The position numbers were made by a program, and so were the translations under genes. DNA of 64,000 nucleotides, taken from Demequina activiva (GTDB lineage: Bacteria; Actinomycetota; Actinomycetes; Actinomycetales; Demequinaceae). Where the stretch lies: contig NZ_BONR01000003.1 in the NCBI RefSeq assembly GCF_016862815.1, positions 124,001 through 188,000 on the forward strand, read 5' to 3'. The notes under the pieces were generated by a model, which was not told where the DNA came from, did no database searches, and saw nothing but the letters and a program-made list of their open reading frames with translations. Positions within the stretch are counted from its first letter, which is position 1; every line of letters starts with the position of its first letter. Below are positions 50,742 through 59,613 of this stretch, piece after piece.

Positions 50742-53251
50742 CAGATGCCCCCCTTCACGCTCACGCGTGCACCGGGCTCGACGCCCAGCTCCTGAGCGAC
50801 CCACGACCCGGGCGACTTCGCCGGGAGCCAGACCACGCCATCGGCCATGGGAGTGATGACCACGGGCAGCTCGATCGAGCTGCGACGCTCACCGGAGACC
50901 GTGACCACGCCGTCCTTCACGCCGATGCGCTCGGCCGTGGCCTGCGACAGTCGCGCCACGGCGGTGCGGCCGGTGCCGGCGAGGTAGGGCTCGCCGTCCT
51001 GCAGCGCGCCCTCGTCGACCAGCAGGTGCCACGAGGCCAGCACCAGCTCGTCGCTCGCGCCGGCGGAGGCCTTCGCAGCCTTGGCGGTGGGCGCCTTGAC
51101 GCGTTCGCCCTTGCCCGCAGCGCCCAGGGCGGCCAGCTGCTCGTTCACGTCGCTGACGGTGCCGACCTTGAGGTCCACGCCCAGCTCGCGTGCAAGGAAG
51201 TCCAGGGCGCGGTGATCGGAGATCGCGTCCGTGCGGATCGCGGTGGCGAAACCGCGCAGGCGGCCCTCCCAGTTGACGAACGTGCCGGGCTTCTCCGACG
51301 GCGGCGCGACCGGAAGCACCACGTCCGCGTACTGCGCTACCTCGGTGCGGCGCACCTCGAGGCTCACCACGAAGCCCACCCGGTCCAGCGCCTTGCGCAG
51401 GTCAGCGGTCAGGTCGGACGGCGTGACGCCGCCCACCACGAGGGCGTCCAGCTGGCGCGCGGCGGCCGCCGCGATGATGGCGTCCGCGTCGCGGCCGTCC
51501 GTCTCGGGCAGCCCGTCCACGCCCCAGGCGTCCGCGACGGCCTGACGGGCCGATGCGCTCGCGGCATCGCGTCCGCCCGGCAGCAGTCCCGGCAGGGCGC
51601 CCGCCTCGAGCGCTCCGCGCTCTCCGGCGCGGCGGGGGATCCATGCCAGTCGTGCTCCGGTGCGCTTGGCGAGGCGAAGCGCCTCGGACAGTGCCCCCGG
51701 AGAGCCGGCGAGGCGCTCGCCCAGCACGATGACAGCACCGTCCTGGCCCAGCGCATCGGCCGTCTCGGTACCGGCCTTGATGGCTGCGAGGGCGGCTGCC
51801 TCGGCACCGGGAACGGTCTCGATCAGCGTGGCGGACAGCTTCTCCGCACCCCGGCTCAGGAAGGGCGCCACGGTGAGCACCTGCTGCGTGCCCCACGACT
51901 TGCGCAGGCGGAGGAACACCACGCCGCCCTCGTCCTCGGGCTCGAAGCCGGCGAGAAGCACCGCGGGAGCCTTCTCGAGGTCGCTGAACGTCACGCCCAG
52001 GCCGGTGCCCGCGACGGCGGCGCCCAGGAACGCCTGCTCCTCGTCCGAAGAGATGCGGGTGCGCGTGTCGATGTCGTTGGTGCCGAGCGCGACGCGCGCG
52101 AACTTCTGATACGCGTAGGCGTCCTCGAGGGTGATGCGTCCGCCCGGCAGCACGCCCACGCCCTTGGCCTTCTTGTCAGCGGCGGTGCCGGTGCGACCGG
52201 CCGCGGCGCGCAGGCCCTCGGCCGCGCGTGCGATCGCAGCGGGCCACGAGGCCTCGTGCAGCTCGCCGTCCTCGCCTCGCACCAGGGGGCGCGTGAGACG
52301 GTCGGACAGGTTCTGCCACGCGAAGGCGAAGCGGTCCTTGTCCGTGATCCACTCCTCGTTCACCACCGGGTCGTTGTCCGAGAGCCGGCGCAGGATCTTG
52401 CCGCGACGGTGGTCCGTGCGGATGGCCGCGCCGGACGAGTCGTGCTCGGAGATGCCGGGGGCGCTCACCAGGTCGAAGGGACGCGACCGGAAGCGGTAGG
52501 CAGCGGAGGTGAGGGCACCGACCGGGCAGATCTGCACGGTGTTGCCGGAGTAGTACGAGGAGAAGGCCTTGCCGGACTCGTCCTCGGCGGCCACGCCGAT
52601 GGGCTCGTAGCCGTCGAAGTTCAGCACCTCCTCGTTGAAGGTGCCGATCTGCTGCATCGCGCCGCGGTTCTGCAGGTCGATGAAGGCGTCGCCGGCGATC
52701 TCCTTGGAGAAGCGGGTGCAGCGCTGGCACAGCACGCAGCGCTCGCGGTCGAGCAGGATCTCCGAGCTCAGGGCGAGAGGCTTCTCGAACACCCGCTTGA
52801 CGTCGATGAAGCGCGACTCGGGGCGTCCGTGGCTGAGCGCCTGGTTCTGCAGCGGGCACTCGCCGCCCTTGTCGCACACCGGGCAGTCCAGCGGGTGGTT
52901 GATGAGCAGCAGCTCCATCACGCCCTCCTGGGCGCGCTTGGCGTCGTCGGAGGTGTGCTGCGTGTTGACGATCATGCCGTCCATCGCCTGCATCGTGCAC
53001 GAGGCCTGGGGCTTGGGGAACGCTCGCACGTTGCCCTCGCGGTCGGGGGCCGCGACATCCACCAGGCACTGGCGGCACGCGCCGGCGGGCGCCAGCAGCG
53101 GGTGGTCGCAGAAGCGGGGGATGTCGATGCCTACCTGCTCGGCGGCGCGAATGATGAGGGTTCCCTTGGGGACCGTCACCTCCGTGCCGTCGATGGTCAG
53201 GGTGACGGTCTCGACGGCCTCGGACGTGGCCGTGTCCGCGGTCGAGGTCAT
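50741..53251 (-). CDS. nuoG: NADH-quinone oxidoreductase subunit G
   Basis: An 836-residue peripheral-arm subunit. The N-terminal [2Fe-2S] domain has C48, C59, C62 and C85. The HxxxCxxCxxxxxC site follows (H119, C123, C126, C132), then CVLCQRCTRF with its downstream CPVGALTS. The remaining 550 residues form the molybdopterin-type fold, Ala-rich and without a visible cofactor site. It overlaps nuoF by 4 nt. Two copies of the dispersed 10-mer (51548, 51752) lie inside the coding region. Confidence 0.96.
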   Translation of the reverse strand: MTSTADTATSEAVETVTLTIDGTEVTVPKGTLIIRAAEQVGIDIPRFCDHPLLAPAGACRQCLVDVAAPDREGNVRAFPKPQASCTMQAMDGMIVNTQHTSDDAKRAQEGVMELLLINHPLDCPVCDKGGECPLQNQALSHGRPESRFIDVKRVFEKPLALSSEILLDRERCVLCQRCTRFSKEIAGDAFIDLQNRGAMQQIGTFNEEVLNFDGYEPIGVAAEDESGKAFSSYYSGNTVQICPVGALTSAAYRFRSRPFDLVSAPGISEHDSSGAAIRTDHRRGKILRRLSDNDPVVNEEWITDKDRFAFAWQNLSDRLTRPLVRGEDGELHEASWPAAIARAAEGLRAAAGRTGTAADKKAKGVGVLPGGRITLEDAYAYQKFARVALGTNDIDTRTRISSDEEQAFLGAAVAGTGLGVTFSDLEKAPAVLLAGFEPEDEGGVVFLRLRKSWGTQQVLTVAPFLSRGAEKLSATLIETVPGAEAAALAAIKAGTETADALGQDGAVIVLGERLAGSPGALSEALRLAKRTGARLAWIPRRAGERGALEAGALPGLLPGGRDAASASARQAVADAWGVDGLPETDGRDADAIIAAAAARQLDALVVGGVTPSDLTADLRKALDRVGFVVSLEVRRTEVAQYADVVLPVAPPSEKPGTFVNWEGRLRGFATAIRTDAISDHRALDFLARELGVDLKVGTVSDVNEQLAALGAAGKGERVKAPTAKAAKASAGASDELVLASWHLLVDEGALQDGEPYLAGTGRTAVARLSQATAERIGVKDGVVTVSGERRSSIELPVVITPMADGVVWLPAKSPGSWVAQELGVEPGARVSVKGGI

Positions 53252-54573
53252 GCGTGCGCCTCCTCGGCGGTCTCAGCAGATGCGTAGTCGAACAGTGCCG
53301 CGGCGCTGTGGTCGAACGGGCACCCGCCCTGCTGCACGTGAGCCTCGTACTCCTCGCGGAAGAGCTTCACGGAGCTGGTGATGCAGCTGGTCGCGCCGTC
53401 TCCCAGCGCGCAGAACGAGCGTCCCAGGATCGAGTCGCAGGTGTCCAGCAGCTGCTGGATGTCGGCGTCCGTGCCGTGGCCGTCCTCGAGGCGCTCCAGG
53501 ATCTGGGCGAGCCAGAAAGTGCCCTCGCGGCACGGCGTGCACTTGCCGCACGACTCGTGCTTGTAGAACTCGGTCCAGCGCGTGACGGCACGCACCACGC
53601 AGGTGGTCTCGTCGAAGATCTGCAGCGCACGGGTGCCCAGCATCGAGCCTGCCGCGCCCACGGACTCGTAGTCCAGGGGCGTGTCCAGGTGCTCCGCGGT
53701 GAACAGCGGCGTCGACGAGCCGCCCGGGGTCCAGAACTTCAGCTCCTTGCCGCCGCGCATGCCGCCGGCCATGTCGATGAGCTCGCGCAGGCTGATGCCC
53801 AGCGGAGCCTCGTACTGGCCGGGCTTGTTGACGTGGCCCGACAGCGAGAACAGGCCCATGCCCTTGGAGCGCTCGGTGCCCATCGACGTGAACCAGTCCA
53901 CGCCCTTGTCCACGATCGACGGGACGGACGCGATCGACTCGACGTTGTTGACCACGGTGGGACGCGCGTAGAGGCCCTCGACCGCGGGGAACGGCGGCTT
54001 GAGGCGCGGCTGGCCGCGACGGCCCTCGAGCGAGTCGAGCAGCGCCGTCTCCTCGCCGCAGATGTAGGCGCCCGCGCCGGCGTGCACGGTGACGTCCAGG
54101 TCGTAGCCGCTGCCGTGGATGTCCTTGCCCAGGTGGCCGGCCTCGTAGGCCTCACGCACCGCCTGCATCAGGCGCCGGTACACGTGGACAACCTCGCCAC
54201 GCAGGTAGATGAAGGCGTGGTTGCAGCCGATCGCGAACGACGTGATCGCCACGCCCTCGACCAGCACGTGCGGGGCGGACAGCATGGTGGGGATGTCCTT
54301 GCAGGTACCCGGCTCGGACTCGTCCGCGTTGACCACCAGGTAGCGAGGCTTGCCGTCGTCGGGAGGCAGGAAGCCCCACTTCATCCCGGTGGGGAAGCCG
54401 GCGCCGCCACGGCCGCGCAGGCCGGAGTCCTTAACGGCCTGGATGATGTCCGCGGGCGGCATGCCGAGCGCCTTCTTGAGCGCGCCGTAGCCGCCGTGCT
54501 CCTCGTAGGTGCCGAGCTTCCACGACTGCTCGGCGTCCCACGTGGCGCTCAGTACGGGGGTCAGATCGGTCAC
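53248..54573 (-). CDS. nuoF: NADH-quinone oxidoreductase subunit F
   Basis: The 441-residue NADH-oxidising subunit. The glycine-rich NADH/FMN segment is GLRGRGGAGFPTGMKW at about 51-66, with YLVVNADESEPGTCKD and GAYICGEETALLDSLEG. The N3 cluster motif is SCGKCTPCREGTFW near residue 345, with a fourth Cys downstream in CALGDGATSC. It overlaps nuoE and nuoG by 4 nt each. Confidence 0.97.
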   Translation of the reverse strand: MTDLTPVLSATWDAEQSWKLGTYEEHGGYGALKKALGMPPADIIQAVKDSGLRGRGGAGFPTGMKWGFLPPDDGKPRYLVVNADESEPGTCKDIPTMLSAPHVLVEGVAITSFAIGCNHAFIYLRGEVVHVYRRLMQAVREAYEAGHLGKDIHGSGYDLDVTVHAGAGAYICGEETALLDSLEGRRGQPRLKPPFPAVEGLYARPTVVNNVESIASVPSIVDKGVDWFTSMGTERSKGMGLFSLSGHVNKPGQYEAPLGISLRELIDMAGGMRGGKELKFWTPGGSSTPLFTAEHLDTPLDYESVGAAGSMLGTRALQIFDETTCVVRAVTRWTEFYKHESCGKCTPCREGTFWLAQILERLEDGHGTDADIQQLLDTCDSILGRSFCALGDGATSCITSSVKLFREEYEAHVQQGGCPFDHSAAALFDYASAETAEEAHA

Positions 54574-55223
54574 TTGGACGCCTCCCAGCCCTGCTCGCGG
54601 GCCACCTTCAGTCCCACCACGGTGGGCTCGCCGATGCCCTGGTCCTCATCCGCGCGGCCGTCCTCGAAGCCTGCGAGCACGCGCGAGACCTCTTTGAACG
54701 GCGCGACCTTCGCGGAGCCGCGCGTGGGAACCACGTCGCGCCCCTCGAGGATGTCGTCGACCACGCGCAGCGCGCGGTCCGGCGTCATGTTGTCGAAGAA
54801 CTCCCAGTTGACCATCATCACCGGTGCGTAGTCGCACGCGGCATTGCACTCGAGTCGCTCGAGGGTGATCTTGCCGTCCGGGGTGGTCTCGTCGTGGCCC
54901 ACGCCGCAGTGCTCGCTCACACGGCGCCAGATCTCGTCGCCGCCCATGATCGCGCACAGGGTGTTGGTGCACACGCCCACCTGGTACTCGCCGTTGGGGC
55001 GGCGCTTGTACTGGGTGTAGAACGTCGCCACCGCGCTCACCTCGGCGCTCGTGAGCTCGACCTGCGTCGCGCAGAAGGCGATGCCGTCAGGGCTCACGTA
55101 GCCGTCCACCGACTGCACGAGGTGCAGCAGGGGCAGCAGCGCCGAGCGCCGGACCGGGTAGCGGCCCAGGATCTCCGCGGCGTCCTTCTCCAGCTGCGCG
55201 AGGGTGTCTGCTGCATAGGTCAT
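54570..55223 (-). CDS. nuoE: NADH-quinone oxidoreductase subunit E
   Basis: 217 residues with a thioredoxin-like [2Fe-2S] domain. The ligands lie in [12 protein letters not shown] (C-x4-C) and [15 protein letters not shown] (C-x3-C). A 45-residue charged C-terminal tail follows. ATG 55223 gives [23 protein letters not shown]; the longer frame upstream lies antisense to nothing but belongs to the nuoD shadow. It overlaps nuoD and nuoF by 4 nt. Confidence 0.96.
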   Translation of the reverse strand: MTYAADTLAQLEKDAAEILGRYPVRRSALLPLLHLVQSVDGYVSPDGIAFCATQVELTSAEVSAVATFYTQYKRRPNGEYQVGVCTNTLCAIMGGDEIWRRVSEHCGVGHDETTPDGKITLERLECNAACDYAPVMMVNWEFFDNMTPDRALRVVDDILEGRDVVPTRGSAKVAPFKEVSRVLAGFEDGRADEDQGIGEPTVVGLKVAREQGWEASK

Positions 55224-56563
55224 CGGTCCACGCCTCCCAGCACCATGTCGATCGAGGCGATGGCCACGACGACGTCGGCCACCTGGCCGCCCTCGCACAT
55301 GATCCCCAGCGCCTGCAGGTTGTTGAAGCCCGGGTCGCGGAAGTGCGCACGCCACGGCTTGGTGCCGCCGTCCGAGACCAGGTGCACGCCGAGCAGCCCC
55401 TTGGGCCCCTCGATGGCCTGGTACACCTGCCCCGCGGGGACCTCGAAGCCCTCGGTCACCAGCTTGAAGTGGTGGATCAGGGCCTCCATGGACTCGCCCA
55501 TGATGTGACGGATGTGGTCGAGCGAGTTGCCCTGGCCGTCCGCGCCCAGTGTGAGCTGAGCCGGCCACGCGATCTTCTTGTCCGCGACCATGACGGGGCC
55601 GTCGCCCAGCTGCTCGAGACGGTCCGCGCACTGCGCGACGATCTTGAGGGACTCGTAGCACTCCTCCATGCGCAGCATCACGCGAGCCCAGGCGTCCTGA
55701 TCCGTCGACGTGGGCACCTGGAAGTCGTAGGTCTCGTAGCCGCAGTAGGGCTCGGACTTGCGCAGGTCGTAGGGCAGCCCGGTCGCACGCAGCATGGGGC
55801 CGGTGATCCCCAGCGCCATGCACGCGGAGAGGTTGAGCTCGGCGACGTTCTGGAGACGGAGCTTCAGGATGGGGTTGGCGCCCTGCAGCGCCATCAGCTC
55901 GTCGAGCTTGGCCTTGACCTTGGGGATCATCGCGCGGATCTGCGCGACGCCGTCCTCGGGCAGGCCCTGAGACACGCCGCCGGGGCGGATGTAGTTGTTG
56001 TTGGTGCGCAGGCCCGTGATGGCCTCGATCACCCGGAAGGTCTCCTCGCGCGCCACGAACGCGGTGGTCATGATCGTGGTCGCGCCCAGCTCGTTGCCTC
56101 CGGTGCCGACCGCGACCAGGTGCGAGCCGATGCGGGTGAGCTCGGCCATGAGCACCCGCAGCACGGAGGCGCGCTCGGGGATGTCGTCGGTGATGCCGAG
56201 CAGCTTCTCGATGCCCAGGCAGTACGCGAGCTCCTGCGTCATCGACGCCACGTAGTCCATGCGGGTGCAGAACGTGACGCCCTGCGTCCACGTCCGGTAC
56301 TCCATGTTCTTCTCGATGCCGGTGTGGAGATAGCCGATGCCGGCGCGGGTCTCCGTGACCGTCTCGCCCTCGATCTCGAGCATCACGCGCAGCACGCCGT
56401 GCGTGGAGGGGTGCTGGGGGCCCATGTTGACGACGATGCGCTGCTGGCCCAGGCGCTTGGCCTCCTCGACCACCTCTGACCAGTCGGCACCGTAGACGGT
56501 GTACTCGGGGGCGTCGGGGTCCTCGACGAAGGCGCGGGGCGCGTGCGGGGTCTGCGTGCTCAT
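55220..56563 (-). CDS. nuoD: NADH-quinone oxidoreductase subunit D
   Basis: The 447-residue 49-kDa subunit, lining the quinone site with NuoB. Conserved stretches are [53 protein letters not shown] and the C-terminal [23 protein letters not shown] with DMVLGGVDR. The His and Tyr that contact quinone lie in the first of these and in the [18 protein letters not shown] helix. It overlaps both neighbours by 4 nt. Confidence 0.97.
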   Translation of the reverse strand: MSTQTPHAPRAFVEDPDAPEYTVYGADWSEVVEEAKRLGQQRIVVNMGPQHPSTHGVLRVMLEIEGETVTETRAGIGYLHTGIEKNMEYRTWTQGVTFCTRMDYVASMTQELAYCLGIEKLLGITDDIPERASVLRVLMAELTRIGSHLVAVGTGGNELGATTIMTTAFVAREETFRVIEAITGLRTNNNYIRPGGVSQGLPEDGVAQIRAMIPKVKAKLDELMALQGANPILKLRLQNVAELNLSACMALGITGPMLRATGLPYDLRKSEPYCGYETYDFQVPTSTDQDAWARVMLRMEECYESLKIVAQCADRLEQLGDGPVMVADKKIAWPAQLTLGADGQGNSLDHIRHIMGESMEALIHHFKLVTEGFEVPAGQVYQAIEGPKGLLGVHLVSDGGTKPWRAHFRDPGFNNLQALGIMCEGGQVADVVVAIASIDMVLGGVDR

Positions 56564-57255
56564 CGGTACTGCCTCCGCTCGTCGGGCGACGGGATCTCGG
56601 CTCCCTTGTACTCGACGGGGATGCCGCCCAGCGGGTAGTCCTTGCGCTGGGGGTGGCCCTGCCAGTCGTCGGGCATCTCGATGCGAGCCAGCGACGGGTG
56701 GCCGTCGAAGACGATGCCGAAGAAGTCCCAGGTCTCGCGCTCGTGCCAGTTGTTCATGGGGTACACGGACACGATCGAGGGGATGCGCGCATCGGCGTCC
56801 GGCACGGCGACCTCGAGCCGCAGGCGGCGGTTGTGGGTGATCGACTGCAGCGGGTACACCGCATGGAGCTCGCGGCTCGTGTCCGACGGGTAGTGCACGC
56901 CGGACACGCCCAGGCACATCTCGAAGCGCAGGTCCTGGTCGTCGCGCAGGTGGCGGCAGACGTCCACGAGGTGGTCGCGCTGGATGTACAGCGTGAGCTC
57001 GCCGCGGTCGACCACGACGTACTCGATGGCCTGGTCCGCCGCGTCTCCCAGCAGCTCGGTCAGGATGTCCACGACGCCGTCGAACCACTCGCCGTACGGT
57101 CGCTCCGAGGCGCCCGGCATCTGGACGCGCTCCACGAGGCCGTCGTAGCCCGAGGTGTCGCCCTTGGCGCCAAACATGCCCTCGCGCACGTTGATGAGCG
57201 TGAGAGGCTCCCGTCCCTGCGGTGCGAGTGCCTCGAGGTGCTTGTCGTCCGTCAC
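56560..57255 (-). CDS. nuoC: NADH-quinone oxidoreductase subunit C
   Basis: The 231-residue 30-kDa subunit. The C-terminal signature is [44 protein letters not shown]. The subunit is separate from NuoD, unlike the fused NuoCD of E. coli. GTG 57255 overlaps nuoB by 4 nt. Confidence 0.97.
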   Translation of the reverse strand: MTDDKHLEALAPQGREPLTLINVREGMFGAKGDTSGYDGLVERVQMPGASERPYGEWFDGVVDILTELLGDAADQAIEYVVVDRGELTLYIQRDHLVDVCRHLRDDQDLRFEMCLGVSGVHYPSDTSRELHAVYPLQSITHNRRLRLEVAVPDADARIPSIVSVYPMNNWHERETWDFFGIVFDGHPSLARIEMPDDWQGHPQRKDYPLGGIPVEYKGAEIPSPDERRQYR

Positions 57256-57803
57256 CGCAGCAGCCCCTTCATGTCCGAGGTGGGCGTCGCCTGCAGGGCG
57301 GCGGCCTCGGCGGCCGCGGCGATCTCACGGCGGTTCGCGCCCATGGGACGGTCGCGCACCTGCTGCTGGAGCTCGAGCAGGGCGTGGAGGAGCATCTCCG
57401 GGCGCGGCGGGCAGCCGGGCAGGTAGATGTCGACCGGCACCACGTGGTCGACGCCCTGGACGATCGCGTAGTTGTTGAACATGCCGCCCGAGGAGGCGCA
57501 GACGCCCATGGACAGCACCCACTTGGGCTCGGCCATCTGGTCGTACACCTGGCGCACGATCGGCGCCATCTTGTTGGACACGCGACCGGCGACGATCATC
57601 ATGTCCGCCTGCCGCGGCGAGCCGCGGAAGACCTCGGAGCCCAGGCGCGAGATGTCGAAGCGCGGGGTTCCCGTCGCCATCATCTCGATCGCGCAGCAGG
57701 CCAGGCCGAAGGTGGCCGGCCACAGCGAGCCCGCTCGCATGTAGCCGACGAACTTCTCGACCGTGCCCAGCATGAACGGAGGTGCACTCTCTTCGATTCC
57801 CAT
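57252..57803 (-). CDS. nuoB: NADH-quinone oxidoreductase subunit B
   Basis: The 183-residue subunit that holds cluster N2, the last electron donor to quinone. The ligands are visible as the adjacent pair in [11 protein letters not shown], then [14 protein letters not shown] and LPGCPPRPE. It starts 6 nt after nuoA. Confidence 0.97.
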   Translation of the reverse strand: MGIEESAPPFMLGTVEKFVGYMRAGSLWPATFGLACCAIEMMATGTPRFDISRLGSEVFRGSPRQADMMIVAGRVSNKMAPIVRQVYDQMAEPKWVLSMGVCASSGGMFNNYAIVQGVDHVVPVDIYLPGCPPRPEMLLHALLELQQQVRDRPMGANRREIAAAAEAAALQATPTSDMKGLLR

Positions 57804-57809
57804 GTCAGA

Positions 57810-58172
57810 TCAGTCCCACTCGAATCCGCCGCGGCGCCACTCGTACACGAACGGGATCGTGATGAGGGCGAGGAAGGTCATGGTCGCGATGAGCCCGAAC
57901 CACCCGAGCGCGTCGTGAGCGACGGCCCAGGGGTACAGGAACACGACCTCGATGTCGAAGACGATGAAGGTCATCGCCACCAGGTAGTACTTGATGGGCA
58001 CGCGCCCGCCGCCCAGAGCTCCGGGGGTGGGCTGAAGGCCGGACTCGTACTTGTCCACCTTCGCCGCGTTGTACCGCTTGGGCCCGCCCACGAGGGAGCT
58101 GACCACGAGGCCGGCAGCCGCCATGAGGGCGGCGATGACGACCATCACCACGATAGGCACGTACGGATTCAC
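57810..58172 (-). CDS. nuoA: NADH-quinone oxidoreductase subunit A
   Basis: 120 residues, three helices. The conserved loop KVDKYESGLQPTPGALGGGRVPIKYYLVAMTFIVFDIEVVFLYPWAV includes the Cys-free actinobacterial variant of the ND3 loop and the membrane acidic residues. GTG 58172 has AGGGGAG 7 nt upstream. The gene follows the MenJ-like gene by 46 nt on the same strand. Confidence 0.96.
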   Translation of the reverse strand: MNPYVPIVVMVVIAALMAAAGLVVSSLVGGPKRYNAAKVDKYESGLQPTPGALGGGRVPIKYYLVAMTFIVFDIEVVFLYPWAVAHDALGWFGLIATMTFLALITIPFVYEWRRGGFEWD

Positions 58173-58218
58173 GCGTTCGCTCCCCTGTCGTTCTCGTATC
58201 CTTCGGCCCGACCGCGCC

Positions 58219-59502
58219 TCATGCCGCTGGCGCGATCCGGGTGAGGGTGGCCATCAGCCTGTCGGCCCAATCGCCGCCGCGCGGTTCATACACATCTGCC
58301 AAGAGTTTATGCGTAAACCGCATGACCACGGGCCGTGGCAGACCATACCGGGTGCAGGCCTTCATGACGGACGGGTTCGCGATGAGGCTGGCAAACACCC
58401 GGCCCAGGCTGTAGTAGCCGCCCAGGTCCTCCTTCATGCGGTCCGCGTAGGCCGCGAGCGCGGCCTCCTTGGCGGCATCGTCCGAGGCCTCGCGCCAGGC
58501 CACGGCCTGCTCGGCGGCGCGGCGTGCGGCCTGCATGGCGTACGCGATGCCCTCGCCGTTGAACGGGTTGACCATGCCGCCCGCATCCCCGATGAGCATG
58601 AGGCCCGGCACGTAGTGCGGCTGGCGGTTGAACGCCATGGGGATGGCGGCTCCCTGGACCTTCTCGACCGGCGCGTCGGCGTCGAAGCCCCAGCCCTCGG
58701 TGCCGTGGCGGACCCAGCCGTCGAACAGCGCGCGGTGGTCAAGCTTGGACGGCGCGCCGCGAGGGCTGAGCGTGCCCAAACCCACGTTGGCGGTGCCGTC
58801 CCCCAGCGGGAAGATCCAGCCGTAGCCCGGCAGCAGCCGCGACTCGCCGCGCGGGCCGTCCCAGATCTCGAGATGGCCCTCCATCCACTCCTCGTCGTGG
58901 CGTGCGGTCTCGAAGTACGTGCGCACGGCGACGCCCATGGGGCGGTTGTCGAGGCGCTCCATCCCCAGGCCCAGGGCGATGCGTGCGCTGACGCCGTCCG
59001 CCGCGATCACCAGCGGCGCGGAGTAGGTCACCTCGTCGCCCACCTTGCGGCCCTTCTCGTCCGTCTGCCGGGCGGTGACGCCGGTGACGCGGCCCGTGCG
59101 CTCGTCCCGCACGGCGCCGGTCACGAACCAGCCCTCGCGCACATCGGCGCCCGCGGTCCGGGCATGCTCGGCCAGCTTGTGGTCGAAGCTCGAGCGCGGC
59201 AGCGAGAGGCCATAGCTGGGGAAGGAGTCCTGCTCGTGCCAGGGGAACTCGAGGCGGTGGCCGCCGCCCACCATGCGCAGGCCCCAGTTGGGGATCCAGC
59301 CCTCCTCGCGCGGCGTGGGCAGGCCGATGAGCTCGAGCTCGCGCACGGCGCGGGGGGTGAGTCCGTCACCGCAGACCTTCTCGCGGGGGAAGCGGGACTT
59401 CTCGAGCGCGATGACGTCGAAGCCCTCCTGGGCCAGGTAGTGCGCGGCTGCGGAGCCGCCGGGTCCGGCGCCCACCACGATCACATCGGCCGCAAAATTC
59501 AC
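58219..59502 (-). CDS. menJ: Geranylgeranyl reductase family flavoprotein, MenJ-like menaquinone reductase
   Basis: 427 residues. The FAD site is VIVVGAGPGGSAAAHYLAQEG at 8-28. Next come FPREKVCGDGLTPRA, typical of geranylgeranyl reductases, and GLMLIGDAGGMVNPFNGEGIAYAMQA, the second FAD contact. In mycobacteria the related MenJ saturates one isoprene unit of menaquinone and lies beside a polyprenyl synthase gene. Here the gene is the first of the run that continues through nuoA-nuoN to such a synthase. GTG 59502 follows TAGGCT by 6 nt. The quinone role is inferred from family and position; a role on other prenyl lipids remains possible. Confidence 0.85.
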   Translation of the reverse strand: MNFAADVIVVGAGPGGSAAAHYLAQEGFDVIALEKSRFPREKVCGDGLTPRAVRELELIGLPTPREEGWIPNWGLRMVGGGHRLEFPWHEQDSFPSYGLSLPRSSFDHKLAEHARTAGADVREGWFVTGAVRDERTGRVTGVTARQTDEKGRKVGDEVTYSAPLVIAADGVSARIALGLGMERLDNRPMGVAVRTYFETARHDEEWMEGHLEIWDGPRGESRLLPGYGWIFPLGDGTANVGLGTLSPRGAPSKLDHRALFDGWVRHGTEGWGFDADAPVEKVQGAAIPMAFNRQPHYVPGLMLIGDAGGMVNPFNGEGIAYAMQAARRAAEQAVAWREASDDAAKEAALAAYADRMKEDLGGYYSLGRVFASLIANPSVMKACTRYGLPRPVVMRFTHKLLADVYEPRGGDWADRLMATLTRIAPAA

Positions 59503-59508
59503 GTCCCA

Positions 59509-59514
59509 AGCCTA
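59509..59514 (-). promoter_or_regulatory. -10 box TAGGCT, leaderless start of the menJ-nuo run
   Basis: On the minus strand TAGGCT, TGGGAC, then GTG 59502. The 111-nt gap to aldO also holds an AT-rich patch at about 59568-59594. Confidence 0.6.
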
Positions 59515-59601
59515 CGCGCTGTGAGGGTGTGGTCCCGTACGCGAAATGGCGCCCTCCCCGTTCAGAAAAAGCAACTCGCACGTATCTTTATTCGGGAACC
59601 G

Positions 59602-59607
59602 TAGGGT
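59602..59607 (+). promoter_or_regulatory. -10 box TAGGGT, leaderless start of aldO
   Basis: TAGGGT, GACGGC, then ATG 59614. Confidence 0.62.
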
Positions 59608-59613
59608 GACGGC

